Shown piece after piece: positions 24,945 through 33,712 of a stretch of 57,764 bases of DNA; the stretch's first letter is position 1, and each line of letters opens with the position of its first letter. Where the stretch lies: NCBI GenBank assembly GCA_018266845.1, contig JAFDZO010000021.1, positions 1-57,764 of the forward strand, written 5' to 3'. The translations under genes and the position numbers were made by a program. This DNA comes from Bacteroidota bacterium (lineage in GTDB: Bacteria; Bacteroidota; Ignavibacteria; Tepidaquicellales; Tepidaquicellaceae). The notes under the pieces were generated by a model. That model made no database searches, was not told where the DNA came from, and was given only the letters and a program-made list of their open reading frames with translations.

Positions 24945-25672
24945 ACTCCTCTTTTGTTTCCCCATATAATAACGTGAAGCCTGTCAGTATAATTGAACTG
25001 ATATTTCTTGCAAAGCTCAATTACATTTAAACGTTTGAGAGTCAATTCTTCCTCTGATATACCTTCAGGCATCAGATAAACATCTTTGCTTTTAAATCCT
25101 ATTTCTTTTTGAAGATTTAAAATTTCTTGTAAATCTTCGTCAGATGTTATCACAAACTTCCACTGAATATCAATTATTTTTTTTTCTTTGCATTCATTAA
25201 ACTGATTGAAGCTCTCAAGATTAATGCGATTATTAGAATGCATCTTTTCATAGGGAGTAGCAAAAGGAGTTGATGATTTCAGCTTTGGGCTTATGCTTAT
25301 CAAATCTGCATATTCAACATACTTCCCAAAAATTGTTCCATTCGTTTCAATTGTAATAACGCATTCAGGATTTATTCTCTTCAATTCACTGCAAAGTAAA
25401 TTCAAATCCTCAGTAAACATACTCGGTTCACCGCCTGTTATTACTACATCCATACAATTGTATTTTATATATTCACCGATAATTCTTTCTATTGGAATAT
25501 CACCAATATTTTTTTCATCATCGGGATTCCAGCTTGTATAAGCAGTATCGCACAAATTGCCACCGGCAAACTGGCATCGCAGATTGCAGTGATTTGTTCT
25601 AATAAAAAAAGAGGGCTTTCCTGCCCTCTTTCCTTCGCCTTGTATAGAATAAAATAATTCTGAAATCTTCAT
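24941..25672 (-). CDS. queE: 7-carboxy-7-deazaguanine synthase (radical SAM), variant cluster motif
   Basis: The 243 residues begin ISELFYSIQGEGKRAGKPSFFIRTNHCNLRC, the QueE hallmark. Further blocks are DVVITGGEPSMF (GGE motif), ECVITIETNGT and WKFVITSDED. QueE makes CDG from carboxy-tetrahydropterin in queuosine (7-deazaguanine) synthesis. The iron-sulfur cysteines are C29, C33 and C41, i.e. CX3CX7C ending LCDT, where the common form is CX3CX2C ending WCDT; five residues appear inserted. No queC, queD or queF is in the window. Confidence 0.88.
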   Translation of the reverse strand: MKISELFYSIQGEGKRAGKPSFFIRTNHCNLRCQFAGGNLCDTAYTSWNPDDEKNIGDIPIERIIGEYIKYNCMDVVITGGEPSMFTEDLNLLCSELKRINPECVITIETNGTIFGKYVEYADLISISPKLKSSTPFATPYEKMHSNNRINLESFNQFNECKEKKIIDIQWKFVITSDEDLQEILNLQKEIGFKSKDVYLMPEGISEEELTLKRLNVIELCKKYQFNYTDRLHVIIWGNKRGV

Positions 25673-25676
25673 TACA

Positions 25677-26486
25677 TTATTTCTTTGAACTTAATGGTCC
25701 CACACCGGAATATTCAGTCAGGTCAACATCTACAGAACCGATAATAATTTTCGAGCTAACCTTCACCGGCATTTTTCTGTCATCATCAGTTAGCCAAACT
25801 GTAATATCACCTTCACTCTTAAATAAACCGCCTTCTATAAAGTACGGCTGAACTTTTATACAATTGAATTCACCTGCTGGAACTTCAATAGTCTCTTTCC
25901 CCAGATATTTTACATCGAGAGGATAAGTTTTATCATTATAAAAATTTTGCAGCTTCATTACATCACCGGGTTTCATCCCCGCAAAACTTTGTGTTCTAAC
26001 GAAGTAAAAAGCGCTGATGCCGTCATGAACATATTGAGGAATATCATATTCCCCTTCAAATTTTTTCGGGTCCTTTTCACCGGTGTATGTCTTAACTTTT
26101 TTATAAACCTGATCAAAGAGAGCTTCAAAATCCCGTTGATAATTTCCTTCTTTAATGTGCTGCTCAAACCTCCATGGAAATAGTCCTGCCTGGTCAAGAT
26201 AACATTTGTAATAGTCATTAACTTTGTAAACCGAACCGAATGCAGAGGAAGAATTAACAGTAAAAGTAATATCATAAACGGGCCTTGCATTGATGTTTAC
26301 AGTGTTAGGCGCAATCATCATTTGCGCAGTTCCTGCTGTTATAAATCCGTAATTAATTTCAAATGTCAGTTTTTCACCTGGCTTGAAAGCATTATTCGGA
26401 ACAGTTCGCAAAATTGTATCCTGCGCAACAGTGATTTTTAAAGTAACGAAAAGGAGTAAAATTGTTAAAATTATCTTATTTTTCAT
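25677..26486 (-). CDS. DUF3108 exported protein
   Basis: The 269 residues start with a signal peptide (MKNKIILTILLLFVTLKITVAQ). The mature part shows the DUF3108 pattern: FKPGEKLTFEINYGFITAGTAQM, VNDYYKCYLDQAGLFPWRFEQHIKEGNY, YVHDGISAFYFVRTQ and DITVWLTDDDRKMPVKVSSKI. The fold resembles lipid-binding periplasmic beta proteins; function is unknown. It lies 4 bp upstream of queE on the same strand. Confidence 0.88.
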   Translation of the reverse strand: MKNKIILTILLLFVTLKITVAQDTILRTVPNNAFKPGEKLTFEINYGFITAGTAQMMIAPNTVNINARPVYDITFTVNSSSAFGSVYKVNDYYKCYLDQAGLFPWRFEQHIKEGNYQRDFEALFDQVYKKVKTYTGEKDPKKFEGEYDIPQYVHDGISAFYFVRTQSFAGMKPGDVMKLQNFYNDKTYPLDVKYLGKETIEVPAGEFNCIKVQPYFIEGGLFKSEGDITVWLTDDDRKMPVKVSSKIIIGSVDVDLTEYSGVGPLSSKK

Positions 26487-26535
26487 ATGTAATATTTATA
26501 TAGCTTTAACTTATGAACTCAGCAAATTGTTTCAT

Positions 26536-27531
26536 TTATTTCAGAAGCAGCCTAGTGGCTTCTAAAATTTTTTTAATAGAGATTGACTCCATTTTATCTT
26601 CATTTTCCGGCTCTAAAATTATTGCATTGCTGCTTAAAGGTTTCCATCTTGTTTTGCTTGCCGGAAGATGGCGCGGATAAAATCCGATTATATTTTTATT
26701 CAACGCTCCTGCAATGTGAATCGGTCCTGTTGAGTTTGAAATAAACAGCTGTGATTTTTTTATAAGAACTTTCAGCTCTGAAAGAGAGAGCAATGCACAT
26801 AAATTCACAATATTAGTTTTATCTTCAATTTTATTTATCACCGAATTTATATTATCTTCTTCGCCGTCAACTCCGGTAAAAATAACTTTTACATCTTTAA
26901 ATTCAGAGTTAAATCGGTTTATATATTCCGCAAATGTTTCACACGGAAGTGTCGCTGCTGAACCTTTACTTGGAACATGAACGATTATAAAATCGGAATT
27001 CAAATCCAATTTGTCCTTCAGCTTTTCCGATAAATTTTTTATCTCATTTCCTGTAACGTGGAAATTAAACTCAACCGGGAATTTTTTATCGCGTACAACA
27101 GTATTCAATAAATTTAAATTATATTCTGCCTCATGTTTCTCCGCAGTTTTTCTGTGCTCGTGATTTCTTTTATTAAAAAGATATGAATACCACCTGTAAC
27201 CCGTTCCCGCTCTTATTTTTACTCCCGCTAGAAAAGCCGCAAGCGCAATTTCAAATCTAGGATATACATTAAACATTAAGTCAAAACTTCCGGCGCGAAA
27301 GAATTTTCTCAATGACGCAGAAGAATTCAAATCATCTATGAAAGCAAAATCATTAATCCCGGGATAATCTTTTATTAAATCGTAAACATATTTTTTCACC
27401 AAAAATGTTACTTCTGCATTGGGAAAATTTTTATTAATCTGAGTAATCAAAGGTAGTGTAAGTATTACGTCTCCCAGATTGTCAGTGCGGGATACAATAA
27501 TTTTTTTTATACTTTCATTGTAAATATCCAT
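26536..27531 (-). CDS. Family 9 glycosyltransferase (ADP-heptose:LPS heptosyltransferase-like)
   Basis: The 331 residues begin KKIIVSRTDNLGDVILTLPLITQINKNFPNAEVTFLV, the GT9 start. The C-terminal donor site is ISNSTGPIHIAGALNKNIIGFYPRHLPASKTRWKPL, with the conserved TGP.HIA and W.P. GT9 enzymes add heptose to lipid A-core; in this lineage the acceptor may differ. The gene overlaps the LON-domain gene by 17 nt. Confidence 0.9.
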   Translation of the reverse strand: MDIYNESIKKIIVSRTDNLGDVILTLPLITQINKNFPNAEVTFLVKKYVYDLIKDYPGINDFAFIDDLNSSASLRKFFRAGSFDLMFNVYPRFEIALAAFLAGVKIRAGTGYRWYSYLFNKRNHEHRKTAEKHEAEYNLNLLNTVVRDKKFPVEFNFHVTGNEIKNLSEKLKDKLDLNSDFIIVHVPSKGSAATLPCETFAEYINRFNSEFKDVKVIFTGVDGEEDNINSVINKIEDKTNIVNLCALLSLSELKVLIKKSQLFISNSTGPIHIAGALNKNIIGFYPRHLPASKTRWKPLSSNAIILEPENEDKMESISIKKILEATRLLLK

Positions 27532-28156
27532 CGCTCTGAATTATTTGCGAAATTCTGTCTGCCTCAACAATCTTCGGCATCACTTCATTAAAATAATTAA
27601 GAAGATACTTTAATCTTTCCTGTTCTTTATCAATTTCAAGAAGCTGCTGCCGTTCTTGTAAATTCAATCCGCATTTTTGTGCCATGAAAAATGAAACTGA
27701 CTCGCTCCCGTCAATCCATTTTATATCAGCAGGATTTATTTTTTCAAGCGTGCCTTTATAAGCAGCATCAATAAGTTTATTATAATTTTCAACTGCTTTA
27801 TAAAAATCTTCTTTGTCAAAGTTTGTTTCCTCTTCCAGATATTTTATCTCTCCTATAAAATATCCTTCCGAAGAAAGATTATAATTTAGCAATTCGTATC
27901 TTGATTTGCCTTTTATAATTATATCCATCTCTCCATTCGGCATAACATTGAATTTGTTCAGCACGCTCGCAGTTGAACCGATTGCGCTTATATTATTGTT
28001 CGACATTAAATTTATCCCGAACGGTCCGCCTTCCTCCATACATTTAGTTATCATTGATTTATATCTCTCCTCAAAAATATGAAGAGGCAGCTTTGAGTGT
28101 GGAAACAGAACAAGATTCAAGGGGAATAAAGGTATTTTTATCATCCGGTTTTGCAT
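27515..28156 (-). CDS. LON substrate-binding-domain protein
   Basis: From the ATG at 28156 the product has 213 residues and starts MQNRMIKIPLFPLNLVLFPHSKLPLHIFEERYKSM, the N-terminal LON domain, without the ATPase and protease domains of Lon. GPFGINLM and a C-terminal four-helix bundle (MAQKCGLNLQERQQLLEIDKEQERLKYLL) fit the stand-alone family. An upstream ATG at 28195 would translate straight through a perfect hairpin and its T tract, so I reject it; M18-equivalent at 28144 is another possible start. Function of stand-alone LON domains is not settled. Confidence 0.85.
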   Translation of the reverse strand: MQNRMIKIPLFPLNLVLFPHSKLPLHIFEERYKSMITKCMEEGGPFGINLMSNNNISAIGSTASVLNKFNVMPNGEMDIIIKGKSRYELLNYNLSSEGYFIGEIKYLEEETNFDKEDFYKAVENYNKLIDAAYKGTLEKINPADIKWIDGSESVSFFMAQKCGLNLQERQQLLEIDKEQERLKYLLNYFNEVMPKIVEADRISQIIQSDGYLQ

Positions 28157-28192
28157 AAAAAAAAACTTCCTCAATACAAAATTGAGGAAGTT
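28157..28192 (-). terminator. Hairpin with T tract between iscX and the LON-domain gene
   Basis: On the minus strand AACTTCCTCAAT and ATTGAGGAAGTT are perfect 12-bp arms around a 5-nt loop, followed by nine T and then the ATG at 28156. It is a strong rho-independent terminator for fdx-iscX. The 3' arm also carries AGGAAG, the only purine-rich ribosome-site candidate for the LON gene, so the hairpin could also mask initiation. Confidence 0.85.
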
Positions 28193-28224
28193 CATAATAA
28201 CTAAAATTCAAAAATTTTTACTTC

Positions 28225-28452
28225 TTATTGGTTATCCTTCCACTCTTCATACCATGCCATTTGAACAGCCTCCAGCTTTGATTCATTTGATTTAGAAATA
28301 TCATCATCAAAGTTTCCCAACGCTTTTATCCAGTCAAGCAAATCTGTAAATCTTATAGTAAGCGGGTCAACATTTGGCATTTTCTCATAGAGAGCAATGC
28401 CAATATCTTCAGTATCTTCCCATTTTAATTTATCAAACATCTTAATGTTCAA
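28225..28452 (-). CDS. iscX: Fe-S assembly protein IscX
   Basis: The 75 residues match IscX (YfhJ): LKWEDTEDIGIALYEKMPNVDPLTIRFTDLLDWI...LEAVQMAWYEEW. The ATG for MFDKLKW, four codons in, is an alternative start. IscX is a small acidic partner that binds IscS and iron and modulates cluster assembly. Its 5' end overlaps fdx by 11 nt, so the two are translationally coupled, as in enterobacteria. Confidence 0.93.
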   Translation of the reverse strand: MNIKMFDKLKWEDTEDIGIALYEKMPNVDPLTIRFTDLLDWIKALGNFDDDISKSNESKLEAVQMAWYEEWKDNQ

Positions 28453-28801
28453 TTGCGTTTACAGGTTTTCCCTCATGGAAAAAAGACCTTATCTGTTCGT
28501 TGATTAATGGTATTTCGACAACAATATCTTCACCTTCTTTGAGCATTATTTTGCATTGGCATCCCAATCTTGAATCAAGAGTTAGTCCTTCTGCTTCGTC
28601 AAGCTGATCGGCTTCTTCATCTGTCATTTCATCAAAGTTATTCATGCCTTTTTTTACTATGACGTGGCAGGTTGAACATGCGCAAACTCCCCCGCAGTTA
28701 TGCTGAAGGTCTATATCATTTTCCAACGCAATATCCAGAAGTGATTGTCCGGGCTTTCCCTCAAAAGTTTTGTTATCCGGTAAAAATGTTACTTTAGGCA
28801 T
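28442..28801 (-). CDS. fdx: Adrenodoxin-type [2Fe-2S] ferredoxin of the isc system
   Basis: The 119 residues carry ligands C36, C42 and C45 (HNCGGVCACSTCHV) and C81 (RLGCQCKI), the CX5CX2C...C pattern of Isc ferredoxin. It supplies electrons for sulfur reduction in cluster assembly on IscU. Pairing with iscX marks it as the isc fdx rather than a general ferredoxin. In this genome it is separated from hscA by three non-isc genes. Confidence 0.94.
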   Translation of the reverse strand: MPKVTFLPDNKTFEGKPGQSLLDIALENDIDLQHNCGGVCACSTCHVIVKKGMNNFDEMTDEEADQLDEAEGLTLDSRLGCQCKIMLKEGEDIVVEIPLINEQIRSFFHEGKPVNAIEH

Positions 28802-28868
28802 AATTATTTATATAGTCTCCGATACGAATATCTTTGTAATAGTTTCTTTTTTAAAAAAAATCTAATTT

Positions 28869-29366
28869 TTATTTATAAGTTATAACAATTGATGTATTTT
28901 TCTTTTCATCATTTACGCCGAGCATAAGACCAACCTCTTTAGCGCCTTTTTTCCAGCCGACGATTCCACCTTTATCGCTCATTAATACTTCGCCGCCTTC
29001 TCCTAATTCGTATCCATTCTTTTTCATTTCTGCTTTATAAAAATCTAGCACATCTTTAACACCCTGCGTTGATTCAAATGTAACAACTGTGCCTTCAGAG
29101 CTATTCAATGAACCGAGGCATTTACTATCTTTAGGCTGAGGAACATCTGACGGAAAATTGCCCGGTAAACCGGTGCTAAGTCCTAAATCATTGGAGCCGG
29201 ATTTTTCTTCTTTTGCAGTTTCTCCAGAAGATTTATTCTCATTAGAATTTGTCTGACCTGTTTCAGTTTTTTTATCATTTGCAGTATCACCTGTCTTTAC
29301 ATCTACTTTACATCCAATAACTGCAACCAGCCCAATTGCGAAAAGAGTTAAAAATATTTTTTTCAT
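28869..29366 (-). CDS. Putative lipoprotein of unknown function
   Basis: The signal peptide ends in a lipobox (LVAVIGC19), followed by a K/T/N/S/E-rich linker (residues ~25-60) and a small globular domain (PGNFPSDVPQPKDSKCLGSLNSSEGTVVTFE read in parts, then VLDFYKAEMKKNGYELGEGGEVLMSDKGG). The 'FP.D.P.P..s......' plus 'v..FY...m...GW'-type pattern occurs in many envelope lipoproteins that share a fold but lack known function. It sits in the run between sodA and fdx. Confidence 0.8.
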   Translation of the reverse strand: MKKIFLTLFAIGLVAVIGCKVDVKTGDTANDKKTETGQTNSNENKSSGETAKEEKSGSNDLGLSTGLPGNFPSDVPQPKDSKCLGSLNSSEGTVVTFESTQGVKDVLDFYKAEMKKNGYELGEGGEVLMSDKGGIVGWKKGAKEVGLMLGVNDEKKNTSIVITYK

Positions 29367-29390
29367 TTTTATATTTAGATTAAAAGAATT

Positions 29391-29972
29391 CTAATTCGAA
29401 CAACGGATTGCTTCAAACTTTCCTGCAATCCAGCTTTTTGCTTCATCCTTAAAACAAATTGCAATCTTTCCTTTCACAACTTCTTCGTTTATTTCTTCAA
29501 TAAATAAAGCGCAGTTCCACGGCACCGTTATTTTTTTCATATTATCTTTCTCCGTAATATGATAATCGGCAATGAAGCTATCCATATTCGCATCGAAGGA
29601 AGATTTTACAAACTCCCCTTTCGGAATATCTCCGGCTTTCTTCATCAGAGTTACTGCATTATCATTTTCAACATAGCCGCAATTTTGCGACGGCTTCTTA
29701 TCTCCGAAGTTAATTACATTATCTCCGCTCCCGCGCCACTTTTCAAAATTGATATAATCAATTTTAAGCTCCTTACCTTTCAAAAATCCTTTAATCGGCG
29801 CATCGGGAATATCAGCAACACTGATTTTTTCTTTCCATGAAAAATCTTTGCTGTTATTTCCCTGAGGCGGTTTGACATCATCTGATTTTTTACAGGATTG
29901 TAAAACAAAAGAACTTGAAATTACGCAGATTAATAATACTGCAGTAAAATATTTTTTTACTATTAGAGTCAA
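29391..29972 (-). CDS. Putative lipoprotein of unknown function
   Basis: The 193 residues have a type II signal peptide (TAVLLICVISSSFVLQSC27) followed by KKSDD. The mature part (ISVADIPDAPIKGFLKGKELKIDYINFEKW...) is beta-rich and ends WIAGKFEAIRC. I do not recognise a family. It lies 24 bp upstream of the previous lipoprotein and 17 bp downstream of sodA, same strand, suggesting one transcript. Confidence 0.78.
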   Translation of the reverse strand: MTLIVKKYFTAVLLICVISSSFVLQSCKKSDDVKPPQGNNSKDFSWKEKISVADIPDAPIKGFLKGKELKIDYINFEKWRGSGDNVINFGDKKPSQNCGYVENDNAVTLMKKAGDIPKGEFVKSSFDANMDSFIADYHITEKDNMKKITVPWNCALFIEEINEEVVKGKIAICFKDEAKSWIAGKFEAIRCSN

Positions 29973-29989
29973 ATTACAAAAACCAATTT

Positions 29990-30616
29990 TTACTTAATGA
30001 ATTTTTTATATCTTTCATTTATTCTTCCCCAATGCAGACCATTAATGAAGTTATCAATATATTTTGCTCTGCCCGGACCGTCTTTATGATAATATGCGTG
30101 CTCAAATACATCGCATGCTACAAGCGGAATACCGCCCCAGATTGCTCCGTAATGATGCTCGTCCGCTGTAATGTTTAACAACCTTCCGCTGTAGAGCATA
30201 TCGAATACCAATACTCCCCAGCCGGATAACTTTGCCGACATACAGGCTGCTTTGAAATCTGCTTTCCAGTTATCAAAGCTTCCGAAGTGCTCTTCGATAG
30301 CTTTTTTAATTTCAGGTGCATTGTCAATGTTTCCGTCGCCGCCGAGGTTATCCCAATATACATCGTGCATTAAAGTACCTGCGTGGTTCCATGTAAATCT
30401 TCTTTTTAACTCACCAAACTGGCTATAGTTTCCATTAGCACCGGCTTTATCTGCGCTCTCTAATCCTTTTTCGATATTGTTTAATGCTGTTACATAACCT
30501 TTGTGGTGAGTGTTGTAGTGCCAGTCAGTAGTTTCCGGCGACATAACATCCTTCAGTAAGGTTTTTGCTTCATCGTCTGAGTAAGGTCTTTGGTTGAATT
30601 TCCATTCGAATGCCAT
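29990..30616 (-). CDS. sodA: Fe/Mn superoxide dismutase
   Basis: The 208 residues contain the four metal ligands H33 (DWHYNTHHKGYV), H84 (LMHDVYWDNLGG), D169 and H173 (ACDVFEHAYY). The second-sphere region reads SGWGVLVFD. The pattern around H84 (NHAGTLMHDVYW) differs from common Mn-SOD (NHxxFYW), suggesting a divergent subgroup; metal choice cannot be read with confidence. It detoxifies superoxide and would protect Fe-S clusters, which fits its place between hscA and fdx. Confidence 0.92.
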   Translation of the reverse strand: MAFEWKFNQRPYSDDEAKTLLKDVMSPETTDWHYNTHHKGYVTALNNIEKGLESADKAGANGNYSQFGELKRRFTWNHAGTLMHDVYWDNLGGDGNIDNAPEIKKAIEEHFGSFDNWKADFKAACMSAKLSGWGVLVFDMLYSGRLLNITADEHHYGAIWGGIPLVACDVFEHAYYHKDGPGRAKYIDNFINGLHWGRINERYKKFIK

Positions 30617-31002
30617 TTGAATTTCTCCTTTTATGAATTTAAGAATATATTTATTTAAAAATTGTTTTTAAACTTAAAAAAAATCTTTAGTAAAGTTCTC
30701 CTTGCGAAACTCCAGTATCGCAATGTTACCGTCCCAAACAGGAGTTTGGGACGGAGTGATATAGCGCTTTTAAAAAAAATCTTTGACTGGTCTTATAACA
30801 GTCTCCCCCTCTGAACACGTTATTTATATATTGCGGGATATAAGCTAAACTCCTCCCTTAAGGGAGGTGGCTCGCTGAAAGCGAGACTGTGGGTGTTTTA
30901 TCAGACACCCCTCCCTCCGCTGCGCTGAGTACTCCCCTCAAGAGGAGACTTTTATAATTCAACTCAGTACCTAACACGAGTCTGGGATAACTTGTAAGGA
31001 GT
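30617..31002. repeat. Intergenic cluster of palindromic repeats (sodA-hscA gap)
   Basis: Four perfect or near-perfect hairpins follow each other: CCGTCCCAAAC/GTTTGGGACGG (30729-30754, 11-bp arms), CCTCCCTTAAGGGAGG (30852-30867, no loop), CTCGC/GCGAG (30871-30885) and GGGTGT/ACACCC (30891-30910), then a CTCC..GAGGAG pair near 30932-30948. A TTGCGA...TCGCAA element at 30711-30724 resembles that at 10839-10860. No ORF is credible. These look like REP-type dispersed repeats. Confidence 0.8.
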
Positions 31003-32862
31003 TTACAACTCCTGCAGCGATTTATCTTTTAACGCTTTATTAATCGAATCATCCATAATTCTGTGTGCCAACGGCTCAGTTTCCTTATCAAGTCTTTCCT
31101 GAATTTGCTTTACTAATTCAGTATTTTTTGCTTCGATTGCTGCTTTTAATTCTCTTAACATCGAATTTATAATATCGCTCTCTTCTTTTGTAATACTCTC
31201 TTTTCGGGTTTCAAGAACTTTTTCAACTGCATGAATCAATCTTTCTGCATCGGTCTTCGTTTCTATGAATGTTCTTTCCTTCATATCAGCTCTTGCATTT
31301 TTCAATCCTTCCACAATCATTGCCTCTATTTCGTTATCGGTCAATCCGTATGACGGCTTAACTTCTATTTCCTGTTCTTTATTTGTCTTCAAATCTTTTG
31401 CGCGCACGCGAAGAATTCCGTCTGTATCAATAATAAAACTTACCTCTATCTTAGGCATTCCCGCAGGCTGCGGAGTGATGCCCTTCAAGATAAACTGCGC
31501 AAGACTCCTGTTATCTTTTACAAATTCCCTTTCGCCTTGGAAAACATTTATTACTACTCCCGTCTGGTTATCCATAAAGGTAGTGTAAGTTTCTTTTTGC
31601 TGAGTGGGAATTGTAGTATTCCTAGGAATAAGCACGCTCATTACTCCGCCGATTGTTTCGATTCCGAGTGAAAGCGGATTTACATCAAGCAGCAAAATAT
31701 CTTTTCTGTTGCCTGCAAGAATATCTGCCTGCACTGCTGCGCCAAGCGCTACAACATCATCGGGGTCAATTTCATTGAACGGCTTTTTACCGAAAATTCT
31801 TTCAACTGTTTCTATCACAAGCGGAACCCGTGTAGAGCCGCCTACCATAACAACGGTATCTATTTTATTTAAATCTATTTTTGAATCTCTTATAGCTGCT
31901 TTGCATGCAACTTCAGTTTTGTTCACAATTGTTTTTATAAGCGACTCAAAAAGCTCTCTCGTAATTTTTTTATTCAGCTTAAACTTCGAATCGGGCAGCT
32001 CTTCATTAATTTCAATTTCATTCTCATAGGTTAATTTCTTCTTCGTATCTTCTGCAATTTCGCGCAGCTTGCTTAAATCCTGCTTCGATAAGCTCTGATT
32101 AATTTCTTTTATCAAATAATCCATCAATGCCTTGTCAAAATCATCACCACCTAAATATGTATCGCCGTGAGTTGCAAGTACTTCAAATATTCCGTCTTTC
32201 AATTTTAATATGGAAATATCGAACGTTCCTCCTCCTAAATCATAAACTGCAATTATTTTTTCTTCCGAGCCGGAAACATTTTTATCCAAGCCATACGCCA
32301 AAGCAGCAGCAGTGGGTTCATTGATAATGCGAAGCACATCAAGCCCTGCAATTTTACCTGCATCCTTTGTTGCCTGTCTTTGAGAGTCGTTGAAATAAGC
32401 CGGAACGGTAATCACGCACTTTTTAATATCGTGCCCAAAATATTTTTCTGCGCGTTCTTTTAGTTCGGATAAAATAAATGAGGAGAGTTCAATTGGACTG
32501 TAATCTTTTTGAGCAAGCGTAAGGCGTACCAAGCCCTCCTTCGCCTTCTCGCTTATATTGTACGATACTAAATGAGAATCTCCCTGTATATCTTCGTAGG
32601 ATTTTCCCATTAGCCTTTTTACCGAATAAACGGTTTTATCTGTATCAGTGATAAGATGCTTTTTTGCATCGCTTCCTATCAGAATATTTTTTTCATCGTC
32701 TATAAATATTACCGATGGTACTAATTTATCTTCGCCTTCGTTTGCAATTATTTTCGGAGCGCTTTCATCAACATAAGCTATCAGCGAGTTAGTCGTGCCC
32801 AAGTCAATTCCGACAATAACATCATTTTTCTTTAAATGCTTTGGTATCTCTATCTGCAGCAA
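31003..32862 (-). CDS. hscA: Fe-S assembly Hsp70 chaperone HscA
   Basis: The 619-residue Hsp70 begins [17 protein letters not shown] and has [21 protein letters not shown] and the linker [14 protein letters not shown] before the substrate-binding domain. Its length, lack of the DnaK C-terminal tail and position next to hscB identify HscA. With HscB it drives ATP-dependent release of [2Fe-2S] from IscU, recognising the LPPVK motif that is present in this IscU. Confidence 0.94.
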   Translation of the reverse strand: MLQIEIPKHLKKNDVIVGIDLGTTNSLIAYVDESAPKIIANEGEDKLVPSVIFIDDEKNILIGSDAKKHLITDTDKTVYSVKRLMGKSYEDIQGDSHLVSYNISEKAKEGLVRLTLAQKDYSPIELSSFILSELKERAEKYFGHDIKKCVITVPAYFNDSQRQATKDAGKIAGLDVLRIINEPTAAALAYGLDKNVSGSEEKIIAVYDLGGGTFDISILKLKDGIFEVLATHGDTYLGGDDFDKALMDYLIKEINQSLSKQDLSKLREIAEDTKKKLTYENEIEINEELPDSKFKLNKKITRELFESLIKTIVNKTEVACKAAIRDSKIDLNKIDTVVMVGGSTRVPLVIETVERIFGKKPFNEIDPDDVVALGAAVQADILAGNRKDILLLDVNPLSLGIETIGGVMSVLIPRNTTIPTQQKETYTTFMDNQTGVVINVFQGEREFVKDNRSLAQFILKGITPQPAGMPKIEVSFIIDTDGILRVRAKDLKTNKEQEIEVKPSYGLTDNEIEAMIVEGLKNARADMKERTFIETKTDAERLIHAVEKVLETRKESITKEESDIINSMLRELKAAIEAKNTELVKQIQERLDKETEPLAHRIMDDSINKALKDKSLQEL

Positions 32863-32868
32863 AACTTT

Positions 32869-33447
32869 TTAATGTTTAATCTTTTCTCCGCCGAAAACTT
32901 CGGCATTTATGGTATGAATTAATGTGTTAATGTAATTTCTTTTATGCAATAAAGTCTTAAGCTTCATAAGCTGCTCTATTGTATCATTTCCCTTTTCTGC
33001 CTCTTCATCATATTTTTTGAACACATTGGAAATTTCTTCCAGAATATTATTCACATCGCCATTCAAATCTCTCTTTATATCTGCAAGTTCGTTTACAATC
33101 TCTTCTTTTTTATCAGCGGGAGCATCGTGATGCGCTTCAATCGTTTCCTGTATTTCCATTACCTTCATCAATAAATCCGGCGCAACTGAGTTATCTTTTT
33201 CAGCAAGCAGCTGCGGAGCATCAAGAGCTAAAATATAATTTACACGCGTAAGCGGATCTCTTAAACTTTTATATGCCTGATTTATTTGTGAAGATTTTCC
33301 AAGAGCCTCTAGATATTTTTCTTCTCCAAGATTGAGAAAAAAATCAGGGTGATTTTTTTTACTTAAATCATGATAAATTTTTTCCAGTTCGTTTACATCA
33401 ACATCCAGCTTTTTCGGAATTCCTAATACGTCAAAGTAGTTTGTCAT
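32869..33447 (-). CDS. hscB: Fe-S assembly J-domain co-chaperone HscB
   Basis: A J-domain (residues ~1-75) with H33-P34-D35 is followed by the three-helix C-terminal domain for IscU binding (LLMKVMEIQETIEAH...). The total is 192 residues, slightly longer than the E. coli protein (171) because of the 84-96 linker and helix extension. It recruits IscU to HscA and stimulates its ATPase. Six bp separate it from hscA. Confidence 0.93.
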   Translation of the reverse strand: MTNYFDVLGIPKKLDVDVNELEKIYHDLSKKNHPDFFLNLGEEKYLEALGKSSQINQAYKSLRDPLTRVNYILALDAPQLLAEKDNSVAPDLLMKVMEIQETIEAHHDAPADKKEEIVNELADIKRDLNGDVNNILEEISNVFKKYDEEAEKGNDTIEQLMKLKTLLHKRNYINTLIHTINAEVFGGEKIKH

Positions 33448-33483
33448 TATATAAAGTAACCTATTCCAGTTAAGAATTTAATT

Positions 33484-33626
33484 CTCCCCTTGAGGGGAGT
33501 ACGACCATTAGGTCGGGAGGGGTGTTTTAAGAATTACCAATCTAAAATCTCCACAAAGGAAGTTTATATTTCTCCTTTACCACCCCCCAACCCCCTCCTT
33601 AAAAAAGGAGGGGGCGCAATCGAAAT
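33484..33626. repeat. REP-like palindromes between iscA and hscB
   Basis: CTCCCCTTGAGGGGAG (33484-33499, perfect) is followed by CGACC/GGTCG (33502-33515) and GGGAGGGGTGTTTT. A second element near 33573-33614 has CCCCCTCC/GGAGGGGG arms around a TTAAAAAA centre. The same CCTC-rich palindromes and GGGTG motif occur in the sodA-hscA gap. Confidence 0.75.
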
Positions 33627-33647
33627 CTAAACTTTATAAAAATATAA

Positions 33648-33683
33648 AACCTGACCGTCCGTTAGAACGGAATGAGTCAGGTT
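33648..33683 (-). terminator. Hairpin downstream of iscA
   Basis: AACCTGAC and GTCAGGTT form an 8-bp stem, with an inner CCGT/ACGG pair. It has a T tract on the + strand side (ATTTTTTTT) and a weaker AT-rich stretch on the minus side. Placed between iscA and hscB, it may act as a partial terminator that lowers hscBA expression. Confidence 0.55.
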
Positions 33684-33712
33684 AAAGAAAATTTTTTTTA
33701 CAGCTAATTACT

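Noticed and set aside
28157-28195. N-terminal extension MNFLNFVLRKFFF of the LON-domain protein
   Set aside because: This peptide is the translation of a perfect hairpin and its T tract; the ATG at 28156 fits the domain start.
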